Translations under genes and position numbers: made by a program
Source of the DNA: Candidatus Falkowbacteria bacterium RIFOXYA2_FULL_47_19
Lineage (GTDB): Bacteria > Patescibacteriota > Patescibacteriia > Patescibacteriales > UBA12075
Length of the DNA stretch: 43,977 nucleotides
Assembly: GCA_001780275.1 (NCBI GenBank)
Contig: MFGB01000005.1
Coordinates: forward strand, 1-43,977
Direction: 5' to 3'
Notes under the pieces: model-generated
Told to the model about the DNA's origin: nothing
Databases searched by the model: none
What the model saw: only the letters and a program-made list of their open reading frames with translations
In this document: piece by piece, positions 34,687-43,410 of the stretch
How the letters are laid out: every line of letters begins with the position of its first letter
Position numbering within the stretch: position 1 is the stretch's first letter

Positions 34687-35634
34687 ATGCCCGTCACCAA
34701 CAAAATAAAAACTAACGTGCCTTTAGCGCCGTATACCACCTTTAAGATCGGCGGTCCGGCGGATTTTTTCGTTGAAATAGAATCCAAGGACGAGCTCGAG
34801 GAGGCGTTCGGCTGGGCCAAAGAAAAAAATCTGCCTTTTTATTTTTTAGGCGGAGGCAGCAATATACTCATAAGCGACAAGGGTCTTCGCGGCCTTACCA
34901 TAAAGCTTGGCAATAAAACGATCGACGTTCGCGGAGAGCGGCTTTATTGCGGGGCGGGGGTGAGCCTGGCTCAGGCGGCGCAAGCGGCCACCGGCCATAA
35001 ATTTTCCGGATTGGAATGGGCCTACGGCATTCCCCGGGCGACCGTGGGCGGCGCAATCCGCGGAAACGCCGAGGCTTTCGGTACCAATATGTCGGATCTG
35101 ACCGAAACGGTGGAGGTTTACAACGCTAAGAAAAAACGATTCGAACTGTACAGCAAAAAAGATTGCAAATTCGAATACCGGGGGAGTATATTCAAAAAGA
35201 ACGGCCATCTTCTGATCTGGCAGGGGACGTTGAAACTTTTTGCCGCGGACGGAGTAGATATCGATAAAAAAGTTGAGAAAGTTTTAGGATTTAGGAACGC
35301 CAAACAGCCCAAGCTCCCCAGTGCCGGCTGCATTTTTAAGAACGTATCCGCCGATCATCTTAAAGAAAGCAATCCTGAATTATATTCCCGGGCAGACCGG
35401 GCGATAAGCCCCAGGGGAGAAGTAAGCGCCGGCTGGCTCATTGATTCAGCGGGCCTTAAGGGAAAGACGATCGGCGGGGCGAAGATCAGCCTTGAGCACG
35501 CTAATTTCATTATTAACATCGGCAAAGCCACCGCCGAAGATATTATAACTCTTATTAGCTACACCAAACAGCAGGTTCGGGATAAATTCCGGATACAGCT
35601 TTCGGAGGAGATCGGGTATCTGGGTTTCGAATAG
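34687..35634 (+). CDS. murB: UDP-N-acetylenolpyruvoylglucosamine reductase MurB (Cys in place of catalytic Ser)
   Basis: A 315-residue FAD-dependent enzyme. FAD-binding YTTFKIGGPADFF and FLGGGSNILISDKG, then GLEWAYGIPRATVGGAIRGN and FEYRGSIF are present. The catalytic motif reads SAGCIFKN, with Cys215 (codon 35329-35331) where the proton-donating Ser is in the model enzymes. The C-terminal Glu of the L-S-E-E-I-G segment is kept. MurB reduces enolpyruvyl-UDP-GlcNAc to UDP-MurNAc with NADPH. The short C-terminal domain is nearer the type II form. A 99-base, very AT-rich gap separates it from murC; a terminator follows downstream. Confidence 0.93.
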   Translation: MPVTNKIKTNVPLAPYTTFKIGGPADFFVEIESKDELEEAFGWAKEKNLPFYFLGGGSNILISDKGLRGLTIKLGNKTIDVRGERLYCGAGVSLAQAAQAATGHKFSGLEWAYGIPRATVGGAIRGNAEAFGTNMSDLTETVEVYNAKKKRFELYSKKDCKFEYRGSIFKKNGHLLIWQGTLKLFAADGVDIDKKVEKVLGFRNAKQPKLPSAGCIFKNVSADHLKESNPELYSRADRAISPRGEVSAGWLIDSAGLKGKTIGGAKISLEHANFIINIGKATAEDIITLISYTKQQVRDKFRIQLSEEIGYLGFE

Positions 35635-35702
35635 GTCTTTGGACAAGTCTCTTTTTAAATTTAAGATTATTTTTTCACATATCCGTATTAAAAAAAGATT
35701 AG

Positions 35703-35743
35703 AAAAACCCGTTTTTTGTCAAAAAGGGTTTTTTTATTTTTTT
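35703..35743 (+). terminator. Rho-independent terminator after murB
   Basis: AAAAACCC (35703-35710) pairs with GGGTTTTT (35726-35733) around a 15-base loop, and the T-rich run continues to 35743. It should end the mraY-to-murB transcript. Confidence 0.75.
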
Positions 35744-35816
35744 GGCTGATATTAAATATATTATTATGTTTATTTAATTGTTTTTTGTCAATAAAATAAT
35801 ATAACCGATCACATAC

Positions 35817-35845
35817 TTGACTAATATAAAAATTCGTGCTATATT
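35817..35845 (+). promoter_or_regulatory. Sigma-70-type promoter of the sigma4-HARE gene
   Basis: TTGACT (35817-35822), exactly 17 bases of spacer and TATATT (35840-35845). The expected start is near 35852, giving a leader of about 100 bases before ATG 35953. Confidence 0.8.
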
Positions 35846-35952
35846 AGTAGCAACAAAATAAATTTATAAAAAAAGCATAATAATTTCATGACAAATCACG
35901 TGAATTAAATGCGTAACAAGCCGGCCCATGTCTTGAACGCGCGTATAAAAAT

Positions 35953-37173
35953 ATGGATAATATCTCAATTCTTGATCAAATCATCAACAACCAGAAAGCC
36001 GAAGAAGTGGCCAATCTGGATGCTGTCATGATCATCAACAATTTATTCGGTGAATTATCCGACCGGGAACGCGACGTATTAATAAGAAGGCATGGATTGC
36101 ACGGGGACACGAAAGAAACGCTTGAAAGCATCGGCAGTGCTCACAATTTAACGAGGGAGAGGATCAGGCAAATAGAAACCTCGAGCGTTAAAAAACTGCA
36201 ATCGCTCGACAATCTCGACGAATACGTCAGCGGTCTTAAAAAGGTTATCTACCAGCTCATGGAAGAACACGGCGGTTTGATGGAGAAGGAATACTTGCTT
36301 GAACTATTAGTTTCTTTTTCCGCCAGCAATATCAACACCGAGGATGAAAACCGTGATAAACACAAGAATTACCTGAATTTTTTGATCACGAAATTGCTGC
36401 ATCAGGAATTTGAAGAAGTAAACAACCTGAAGCATTTTAAGGAATCTTATAAATTAAAGCACCAGACCCTGGACCACATGGAGGAATTGGCCGAAGAATT
36501 GCTTAACACTATTAAAGAGGTCAAAAAGATACATACCACGGAAAACATCATCAAGCTCATAACGGAACTAGGGTCTTATGATAAGCACAAGGAAAAGCTT
36601 AACAGGGAAAACACCATCGATATTTCCCATGTTTTAGGCTCAGAGCATTTTACGGAAGCGGCCGATCTGGTCAATGATAATAAGCCTCTCTATTCGTTGT
36701 TAAAAGCTTTTAGAAGGATAGAACAGAATAATTTCGGCCACTGGGGGATAAACAATTGGCGGGAAATCAAACCCAAGACCATTAACGATAAGATCTATCT
36801 GGTCTTAAAACACTCGGGCAAGCCGATGCATTTTTCAAAAATCGCCGATCGGATCAATGAGGTTAATTTCGACAATAAGATCGCTAACGCGGCCACGGTG
36901 CATAACGAACTTATCCTGGACAGCAAGTATGTTCTAGTCGGCAGAGGATTATACGGCCTTAAGGATTGGGGTTATAAAAGCGGCAACGTTTTGGATGTTA
37001 TCGAAGAAATACTGGAAGAAGCAGGAGGCCCGTTAACCCGGGATGAACTGATCGACCGCGTGCTAAAAAGGCGTCTGGTCAAAAAGGCCACTATCATACT
37101 GGCCCTGATGAACAAGGATAAATTCAGCAAAATCGACGGCCGGTATTTTGTCAGCAAGAAGGAAAATATGTAA
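35953..37173 (+). CDS. Sigma-70 region 4 / HARE-HTH fusion, putative transcription regulator
   Basis: A 406-residue protein. Residues about 30-88 match sigma-70 region 4: LSDRERDVLIRRHGL, then the helix-turn-helix LESIGSAHNLTRERIRQIE. No sigma region 2 (-10 binding) is present, so it is not a complete sigma factor. Residues about 90-265 are helical and charged. About 277-345 is a HARE-HTH winged helix (PMHFSKIADRINE ... GRGLYGLKDWG), the fold also found in RNA polymerase delta, and a second winged-helix-like unit (GPLTRDELIDRVL ... IDGRYFV) ends the protein. It is a single-gene unit with its own promoter and terminator. I infer a DNA- or RNA-polymerase-binding regulator; its targets are unknown. 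Confidence 0.82.
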   Translation: MDNISILDQIINNQKAEEVANLDAVMIINNLFGELSDRERDVLIRRHGLHGDTKETLESIGSAHNLTRERIRQIETSSVKKLQSLDNLDEYVSGLKKVIYQLMEEHGGLMEKEYLLELLVSFSASNINTEDENRDKHKNYLNFLITKLLHQEFEEVNNLKHFKESYKLKHQTLDHMEELAEELLNTIKEVKKIHTTENIIKLITELGSYDKHKEKLNRENTIDISHVLGSEHFTEAADLVNDNKPLYSLLKAFRRIEQNNFGHWGINNWREIKPKTINDKIYLVLKHSGKPMHFSKIADRINEVNFDNKIANAATVHNELILDSKYVLVGRGLYGLKDWGYKSGNVLDVIEEILEEAGGPLTRDELIDRVLKRRLVKKATIILALMNKDKFSKIDGRYFVSKKENM

Positions 37174-37197
37174 ATATCGAATTGATATAAAAGAGCG

Positions 37198-37229
37198 ATA
37201 CGACCCCTAAGCGGGTCGTATTGTTTTTT
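37198..37229 (+). terminator. Rho-independent terminator after the sigma4-HARE gene
   Basis: A perfect 9-bp stem (ATACGACCC / GGGTCGTAT) with a six-base loop (CTAAGC) is followed by TGTTTTTTG. It lies 25 bases after the stop codon and is the best terminator in the window. Confidence 0.9.
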
Positions 37230-37250
37230 GTGTCAGGAATATGGTATAAT
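37221..37250 (+). promoter_or_regulatory. Extended -10 promoter of the ATPase module
   Basis: TATAAT (37245-37250) is preceded by TGG. TTGTTT (37221-37226), within the T run of the preceding terminator, is at an 18-base spacing. The expected start is near 37257, about 11 bases before ATG 37268. Confidence 0.65.
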
Positions 37251-37267
37251 ATTAATCAGGTAATATT

Positions 37268-38815
37268 ATGATTTCTCTCGATTTATCTCCAATTTACGAT
37301 TTTTTGAGCTTACCGGCCGACGTATTCCTCCTAAGGCTCATTATTCTTTTCGGATGGATACCGATATGCGTCATCATCCTCTTTAGCATAAAAGAGATTT
37401 GGATGCACTATATAAATATTAAGTGGGGATCCGAACAGAAGTTTACCCTGCTGGCGATAGATATACCAAGAGGCAACGCGCAGTCGCCCAAAGCCGTGGA
37501 AAATATTTTTACTTATCTGGCCGGCGCCCAGCAAAGCCTCAATCTTATAGAAAAATATTGGATCGGGAAATTTCAGCTTTCGTTCAGTCTGGAAATTGTC
37601 GGTATTGACGGTTATACACAATTTTTGATATATACACCTGTGATCTTTCGGGACCTGGTCGAATCCGCCATTTATTCGCAATATCCCGATGCTGAGATCA
37701 CGGAAGTCAACGATTATACCCAGGAAGCGCCCAAAAGGTTTCCGGATGAAGAATACGATATTTGGGGGGCGGAGTTCGTCCAGGTCAAAAGTCCGGCCTA
37801 TCCGATAAAATTATACGAAGAATTTATCCATTTATTCGGCGAGCCCGAGGAGCAGTTCAAGGACCCGATGGCTTCGTTAATGGATCTTTATTCAAGCCTT
37901 AAGCCTGGAGAGCAAATTTGGTTCCAGATAATAATCACCCCGATAGATTTTTCCTGGACCGCGATGTCCGACGGAGAGGTCGGAAAAATATTGGGTGAAA
38001 AAAAGAAGGCGGACGGGCTCATCGATAAAACCATAAAGCTACTGACCGATTCTCTCTGGTCAATGGGTGAAATAATATATAAAACCGGAGCGACGGAGGT
38101 CAAGAAGAAGGAGGACGAATCCTTGAAAATGTTCAATCTTAAACCGAAAGAAAGAAAACAGATAGAATCCATCCAGCTTAAATCCGCCAAAGTGGGGTTC
38201 GGCTCTAAAATAAGGTTTATTTATTTAAGCAAGAAAGAGATCATGAACAAGCCAAAGGCCTTAAACGGCTTTGTCGGCTATATGAAGCAATTCGCCGCCC
38301 TGGATCTTAATAATTTAAAACCGGACACGAAAGTAACCGGCACCTCCGCCCAATATTTTTTTACCGGCTTGAGGCTTAAATGGAAGAAAAACAAGATCAT
38401 GAGCTATTACGTCAGCCGCGACGGGTTTTCCGGTAAAAGCCCCGGCATTTTAAATATCGAGGAATTGGCGACTATTTGGCACTTTCCGGTTGAAGCGGTC
38501 GTAAAGGCGCCGCTAATCCAGAAAACTCCGGGCCGCAAAGCCGAACCGCCCATGTCCTTACCGCTTGTTGAGGAGGGGACAAGCAATGAAGAGATATTCA
38601 GCCGTCCCGCCAAAGCGCGGGGGGTAAGGCCGCGGCCGGATCCGTTTACGCAGGATGAAACGGGGGAGGCGGACAGAAAATTCAAAACCCCCGAATACGG
38701 CCGCCGCGATAACGGCCCGGCCGATGATATTTTCCGTGAGCCGGAAGAAAAGCCGGTTAAAAAGGAACCGCCCAACGTAAAAGGCGCGCCGCCGGAAAAT
38801 TTACCCGTCAGTTAG
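37268..38815 (+). CDS. Membrane protein partner of the TraG/VirD4-like ATPase (DUF8128-like)
   Basis: A 515-residue protein with one clear membrane segment (about residues 21-43), then a soluble region of about 400 residues with alternating strands and helices (FTLLAIDIPRGNAQSPKAVE, LSFSLEIVGIDGYTQFLIYT, PGEQIWFQIIITPID). The segment LATIWHFPVEAVVKAPLIQ is reminiscent of the region that precedes the ATPase domain in archaeal and Gram-positive conjugation-type translocases. The last 80 residues are Pro-rich and charged. The next gene is the ATPase, 85 bases away. I infer a membrane adaptor that docks the ATPase; calling the family DUF8128-like is from memory of similar Patescibacteria proteins. 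Confidence 0.7.
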   Translation: MISLDLSPIYDFLSLPADVFLLRLIILFGWIPICVIILFSIKEIWMHYINIKWGSEQKFTLLAIDIPRGNAQSPKAVENIFTYLAGAQQSLNLIEKYWIGKFQLSFSLEIVGIDGYTQFLIYTPVIFRDLVESAIYSQYPDAEITEVNDYTQEAPKRFPDEEYDIWGAEFVQVKSPAYPIKLYEEFIHLFGEPEEQFKDPMASLMDLYSSLKPGEQIWFQIIITPIDFSWTAMSDGEVGKILGEKKKADGLIDKTIKLLTDSLWSMGEIIYKTGATEVKKKEDESLKMFNLKPKERKQIESIQLKSAKVGFGSKIRFIYLSKKEIMNKPKALNGFVGYMKQFAALDLNNLKPDTKVTGTSAQYFFTGLRLKWKKNKIMSYYVSRDGFSGKSPGILNIEELATIWHFPVEAVVKAPLIQKTPGRKAEPPMSLPLVEEGTSNEEIFSRPAKARGVRPRPDPFTQDETGEADRKFKTPEYGRRDNGPADDIFREPEEKPVKKEPPNVKGAPPENLPVS

Positions 38816-38900
38816 GGCCCCGAACATGCGTTTTTTAGAATAATTTAATTTTTGCGTGATATAAAGGTAAAGCCTGATACTTTAAATTCAATCCAAAAAT

Positions 38901-40997
38901 ATGTCCGATAACGAAGTAACAATTTTCGCCGAAACCACTTTTAGGAACAAACGCCAGAAATTCGGCATAAAAAAAGATGACCGCCGCCGCCATATGTACC
39001 TGATCGGCAAAACCGGTATGGGTAAATCCACTATCCTGGAGAATATGATCGTGGAAGATATCAGGGCGGGCAGGGGAGTGGCCGTGGTCGACCCACACGG
39101 CGATCTGGCGGAAAAAGTGATCCAGTACATACCGAATAATCGTATCAATGACGTTATTTATTTTAATCCGTCGGATTTTGATTATCCAATCGCTTTTAAC
39201 GTCGTCGAGCACGTCGAACCGCAGTTCCGGCATTTGGTGGCCTCCGGCCTTATCGGGGTCTTTAAGAAATTGTGGGCCGATTCCTGGGGTCCCAGGCTAG
39301 AGTATATTCTTCGTAATACTATTTTGGCCATTTTGGATTATCCGGGCTCGACCCTGTTGGCCGTTATCCGGATGCTATCGGACAAGAAATTCCGCAAGAA
39401 AGTCATCGAAAAGATCCAGGATCCGGTCGTTAAATCGTTTTGGGTTAACGAATTCGCCGGTTATGCCGATAAATTCGCTTCGGAAGCGGTTTCGCCTATC
39501 CAAAACAAGGTCGGCCAATTCCTCTCCACCTCGCTTATAAGAAATATTATCGGTCAGGTAAAATCGACCATAGACATGCGCAAGATCATGGACGAAGGCA
39601 AGATATTGATACTTAACCTTTCTAAGGGGCGGATCGGGGAAGACAGCTCTTCTTTGCTCGGCTCGATGATGATCACTAAGATCCAGCTGGCCGCCATGAG
39701 CCGGGTGGATATCCCGGAAAACGAGAGACGCGATTTTTACCTTTACATCGACGAGTTCCAGAATTTTACGACGGAAAGTTTCGCCAATATACTCTCCGAA
39801 GCCCGGAAATACCGCCTTAACCTTATTATGGCCCACCAATACATCGAACAATTGGGCGAAATCGTCAAACCGGCCGTTTTCGGCAATGTCGGCACCCTGA
39901 TCGTGCACCGGGTGGGCGCGGCTGATGCCGAAGAGCTCGTACAGGAGTTTGCGCCGGTTTTTACCGAAGAGGATATAGTTAATTTGCCTAAATACGAAAT
40001 ATACCTTAAATTGATGATCGACGGGATCGCGTCCGAGCCGTTTTCCGCCCGCGGACTGGCGCCGTTATCCAAAGAAGAGCTTGAGGGCAATCTGGAAAAG
40101 GTGATAAGCGTCAGCCGGGAAAGATACGCCCGGGAAAGAGCGGCTGTGGAGGAGAAGATCGCACGCTGGCACAGCAACGACGAAGATGAAGAGCGGGAAG
40201 AGGGTGGCAGCGGAAGGAATATCGCGAACAGCGCTCCGGCGGCGCAATTTCACGCTAAAAATGAAAGAGCGGAAGACGACGACGTTTATAAATTCACCAC
40301 CGTTTGTTCGCGCTGCGGCCGAGAAACAAAAACTTCGTTTAAGCCCGACGGCATCCGTCCGGTTTACTGCAAGGACTGCTTATCTTTGGCGCGGGAAGAA
40401 AAAAAACGGGAAATAGAAGACAGGAAAAAGGCCAAAGAAGAGGAATTGAGCAGATTGGAAACCGTATCCGTTCCCGCTCCCGCTCCCGCACACTCCGATC
40501 CTAGTGAACGAAGCGGCCCGAAAGCGCCTTTTGTCCGTAATGAACCGATACGCCCCTCCCCGCTTCCGCCGCCGCGGGTGAATAACCAGAAATCGGAAGA
40601 AAACGGCTTGTCGTTACGCGAGGTTTTAAAAATAGAGCCGGTAAAGTTCAGCCAGGCCGCAAAGGAAGCCGGACGCGCGCCCGTGAATTTCAGCCCCGCG
40701 CGGAAAACCGTTCTTCCCGCCCGGCCCGAAACGAATAACCGCCAAGAGCATCAGCCGCAACCTCGGTACGCGGCGAATTATAGGGGCTACGGACAAAGAC
40801 CTTACGTTAACCGCGAAGAACCCAGGCGGGATAACCGAGCGGCCGGCTATAATCAGGGACCGAGGCCGAACAATTTCGAACCTAAGCGGGAAAATTTCGG
40901 CCCGATAGATCGGAATAACCGCGCCGAGAACAACCGGAAAGCGCCCGATAGTAATGGAGAGGGAGAGCTTAAGGAGGGGGAGAACATCGAAATGTAA
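38901..40997 (+). CDS. TraG/VirD4/HerA-like DNA-translocase ATPase with C-terminal zinc ribbon
   Basis: A 698-residue protein. Walker A is GKTGMGKS (Gly36, Lys42, Ser43), followed by VVDPHGDLAEKV; Walker B is LYIDEFQNF (Asp284, Glu285), followed by the conserved Gln of MAHQYIEQL. This is the type IV coupling-protein/HerA class of P-loop translocases. There is no membrane segment; the preceding gene supplies one. After the ATPase domain (about 1-400) a four-cysteine ribbon (C469-x2-C472-x17-C490-x2-C493) appears, then a long disordered tail rich in Pro, Arg and Asn (about 500-698). It may pump DNA across the membrane or during DNA uptake, conjugation or segregation; no relaxase is nearby. A weak promoter (TTGCGT-N18-GATACT, 38852-38881) may precede it. 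Confidence 0.85.
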   Translation: MSDNEVTIFAETTFRNKRQKFGIKKDDRRRHMYLIGKTGMGKSTILENMIVEDIRAGRGVAVVDPHGDLAEKVIQYIPNNRINDVIYFNPSDFDYPIAFNVVEHVEPQFRHLVASGLIGVFKKLWADSWGPRLEYILRNTILAILDYPGSTLLAVIRMLSDKKFRKKVIEKIQDPVVKSFWVNEFAGYADKFASEAVSPIQNKVGQFLSTSLIRNIIGQVKSTIDMRKIMDEGKILILNLSKGRIGEDSSSLLGSMMITKIQLAAMSRVDIPENERRDFYLYIDEFQNFTTESFANILSEARKYRLNLIMAHQYIEQLGEIVKPAVFGNVGTLIVHRVGAADAEELVQEFAPVFTEEDIVNLPKYEIYLKLMIDGIASEPFSARGLAPLSKEELEGNLEKVISVSRERYARERAAVEEKIARWHSNDEDEEREEGGSGRNIANSAPAAQFHAKNERAEDDDVYKFTTVCSRCGRETKTSFKPDGIRPVYCKDCLSLAREEKKREIEDRKKAKEEELSRLETVSVPAPAPAHSDPSERSGPKAPFVRNEPIRPSPLPPPRVNNQKSEENGLSLREVLKIEPVKFSQAAKEAGRAPVNFSPARKTVLPARPETNNRQEHQPQPRYAANYRGYGQRPYVNREEPRRDNRAAGYNQGPRPNNFEPKRENFGPIDRNNRAENNRKAPDSNGEGELKEGENIEM

Positions 40998-41058
40998 ATT
41001 ATAGCTTTTAGATATCAGATCATCGCGGAATAGGGAGTTCCGGAGGATTTTTTTATTT

Positions 41059-41670
41059 ATGCAAAATTTATATTCCATAAGCACGTTTCCGGTTTTTTAT
41101 ATATTTTGGAATTTATTTCTGCTTATAGTCCCTTTTTTGGCGTATTTGGCAATGCGTCGGTTCTGGGAAAAGAACGGATATGGCAAGATTCACCAAAAGG
41201 TCATAGCCGGAATATTGTTTTTAATCTGGCTTTTGTTCATGCCGAATACCGCATACGTGATCACGGACATTAAACACCTGTTTTCCGGATGCGGATTGAA
41301 TTTTTACCAGATCTGTCCGGAAAGCGTATGGACGATTTTTTTTCTTTTCACTTACGCCTGTTTCGGCTGGGTAGCTTTCGTTTTATTCCTTGGCGGTATG
41401 AAGGATCTTATAGAAAGGTCCGTGGGCAAGAAAACCGCCGCAGTTTTTGTTTTCGCTGTTATACCGCTGCTGTCTTTAGGTATTCTTCTTGGTCTGATCG
41501 ACCGTTGGAACAGCTGGAATTTTTTTGTAAGTCCCGGAAGAATATTGTCCCATGTCTTGATTTACGTAACGGATCTGAACCGTTTCCTTAATTTGTTCTT
41601 AACCGCGGTTTTTTTGTATATTTTGTACTTCGGGGGAAATTATCTCTTTGGCGGTAAGAACAAGCTTTAG
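41059..41670 (+). CDS. DUF1361 family membrane protein
   Basis: A 203-residue polytopic protein with about six membrane segments. FWNLFLLIVPFLAYLAMRRF near residue 12 and LIWLLFMPNTAYVITDIKHL near residue 54 match the DUF1361 signature (N-L-F-L-x-x-x-P-F and F-P-N-x-x-Y-x-x-T-D). The family has no defined function. It precedes a membrane glycosyltransferase by 23 bases in the same direction, so it may take part in that glycan pathway, but this rests on position only. Confidence 0.82.
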   Translation: MQNLYSISTFPVFYIFWNLFLLIVPFLAYLAMRRFWEKNGYGKIHQKVIAGILFLIWLLFMPNTAYVITDIKHLFSGCGLNFYQICPESVWTIFFLFTYACFGWVAFVLFLGGMKDLIERSVGKKTAAVFVFAVIPLLSLGILLGLIDRWNSWNFFVSPGRILSHVLIYVTDLNRFLNLFLTAVFLYILYFGGNYLFGGKNKL

Positions 41671-41693
41671 GCTCATAATACTTACTTCTATCT

Positions 41694-43268
41694 ATGGATT
41701 ATTTAAAAATCGGCCAAGCCGGCGAACTTAAGGGGAGGGACAGGAAGATATACCGGGCTTTCGAGATGTTACCGGGAATTTTGTCGTGGACAACGCTTAT
41801 CGGTTTGACCGTTTTATCATATTTTCAGCCGGTATTCGTGGCCTTTTTTATTATTGCCTTTGACGTCTATTGGCTCCTCTTGGTGCTTTTTCTGGGCATT
41901 CATCTTCTGGTTTCTTATTACCGCATGAAGAACGGATTATCCGCCGACTGGCGTTCGCTTTGCGAGAATCTGCCGGTACGCGCTATCAGAATAAAAGATG
42001 GGTCGGGGCAAACCGTGGAAAAAGAAATGATCTGGACGGATATTCTGCACCTGGTGATCTTTCCCTTCAGCTTCGAGGACTATGAAGTGATAAGCCAAAG
42101 CCTAAAAGCCATTACGGCCTGCGGCTACCCTTTAAATAAGATCATTCTGGTATTAGGCGCGGAGGAACGGGCCGGAGCGGACGGGCTCGAACGGGCCGAG
42201 AGGGCCAGAAAGGAATTCGGCCCGCTTTTCCGCAATTTCCTTGTGACCGTGCATCCGGACGGCCGAGAGGGCGAGATCAAAGGCAAGGGACCGAATCAGG
42301 CCTGGGCCGCGAAAGAAGCTAAAGCCAGAATAATCGATCCGGAGGGGATCGATCAGGACAAGATATTGGTCAGCGTTTTTGATATCGATACCGTGATCTA
42401 TAAGGATTATTTTTACTGCCTGACGCACAGATTCCTGACCGCCGAGGAACCGCATCGGTCAAGCTACCAGCCGATACCGGTCTATCATAATAATCTTTGG
42501 CAAGCTCCTTTCTTCGCGCGGGTGGCGGCTTCCTCGAATACTTTCTGGCAGATGATGCAGCAGATCCGGCAGGAAAAACTGGCGACCTACTCATCGCACG
42601 CCATGACCTGGCGGACGCTTAACGATATCGGTTTCTGGTCGACTTCGATGGTCAGCGAGGATTCCAGGATCTTTTGGCACAGTTTTTGCTACTATAACGG
42701 CGATTATCGGGTAGTACCCCTGCATTATCCGGTATCGATGGATGTTTGCATGGATGAAACCATGTTCGAGAGCGCCCGGAATCTATATAAGCAGCAGCGC
42801 CGCTGGGGGTGGGGAGTGGAGAACGTGCCGTATCTCCTTTTTAACGCCCTGAAAAACTGGGAAAAAATACCGAAAGGCAAGTTTTTAAGCCGGATCTTCG
42901 TGCAGGTTTACGGTTTCCATTCCTGGGCCACCAACGCGCTTATCATCGGTGTGATCGGCTGGCTGCCCATGCTTTTGGGAGGGGATCGCTTTAACGCGAC
43001 CGTGCTTTCTACCAACCTGCCGGTAGTCACAAGAACGCTTATGATGATCGCCATGTCCGGTTTGATACTTTCGGCGATCATTTCCACATTGCTTCTGCCT
43101 CCGCGGCCAAAGAATTACGGGGCGGTCAGGAACGCGGTCATGGTCCTGCAGTGGCTGATCCTTCCGATAAGCATTATCATATTCGGCGCAATCCCGGGAC
43201 TGGACGCGCAAACGCGGCTCATGTTCGGGAAATACCTGGGTTTTTGGGTAACGCCGAAGAGACGATAG
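41694..43268 (+). CDS. Membrane-bound family 2 glycosyltransferase (synthase-type, QxxRW)
   Basis: A 524-residue protein with two N-terminal membrane helices (about 35-78), a cytosolic GT-A domain (about 95-400) and several C-terminal helices (about 415-515). FDIDTVIYKDYF carries the D-x-D (Asp230, Asp232), SEDSRIFW the candidate base Asp323 and QQRRW (367-371) the Q-x-x-R-W motif of processive synthases such as cellulose and hyaluronan synthase. The full set of catalytic motifs suggests it polymerises and may export a polysaccharide, though a single-addition enzyme is not excluded. No partner subunit is recognised except the DUF1361 protein upstream. Confidence 0.85.
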   Translation: MDYLKIGQAGELKGRDRKIYRAFEMLPGILSWTTLIGLTVLSYFQPVFVAFFIIAFDVYWLLLVLFLGIHLLVSYYRMKNGLSADWRSLCENLPVRAIRIKDGSGQTVEKEMIWTDILHLVIFPFSFEDYEVISQSLKAITACGYPLNKIILVLGAEERAGADGLERAERARKEFGPLFRNFLVTVHPDGREGEIKGKGPNQAWAAKEAKARIIDPEGIDQDKILVSVFDIDTVIYKDYFYCLTHRFLTAEEPHRSSYQPIPVYHNNLWQAPFFARVAASSNTFWQMMQQIRQEKLATYSSHAMTWRTLNDIGFWSTSMVSEDSRIFWHSFCYYNGDYRVVPLHYPVSMDVCMDETMFESARNLYKQQRRWGWGVENVPYLLFNALKNWEKIPKGKFLSRIFVQVYGFHSWATNALIIGVIGWLPMLLGGDRFNATVLSTNLPVVTRTLMMIAMSGLILSAIISTLLLPPRPKNYGAVRNAVMVLQWLILPISIIIFGAIPGLDAQTRLMFGKYLGFWVTPKRR

Positions 43269-43410
43269 CTCCCTCTAGCCGCGATATTCGGTCGCTTCGC
43301 TCCTTGATATTCGCTCTCCGCCCCGGGCGGATCGCTGAAATTTAGCTCCTTCCCTTCGGCGCGGCCTTAAGGGTCGGAGCGATATAAGATATTAATAAAA
43401 TTAGAGGTAT

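Larger units (their letters stand above)
35635..35952. other. Intergenic region between murB and the sigma4-HARE gene (318 bases)
   Basis: This AT-rich stretch holds the murB-side terminator near 35703-35743, a strong promoter at 35817-35845, and a leader of about 100 bases. The leader contains a six-codon frame (ATG 35888 to TAA 35906) and an overlapping out-of-frame ATG at 35909. No gene of normal size is seen. Confidence 0.7.
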
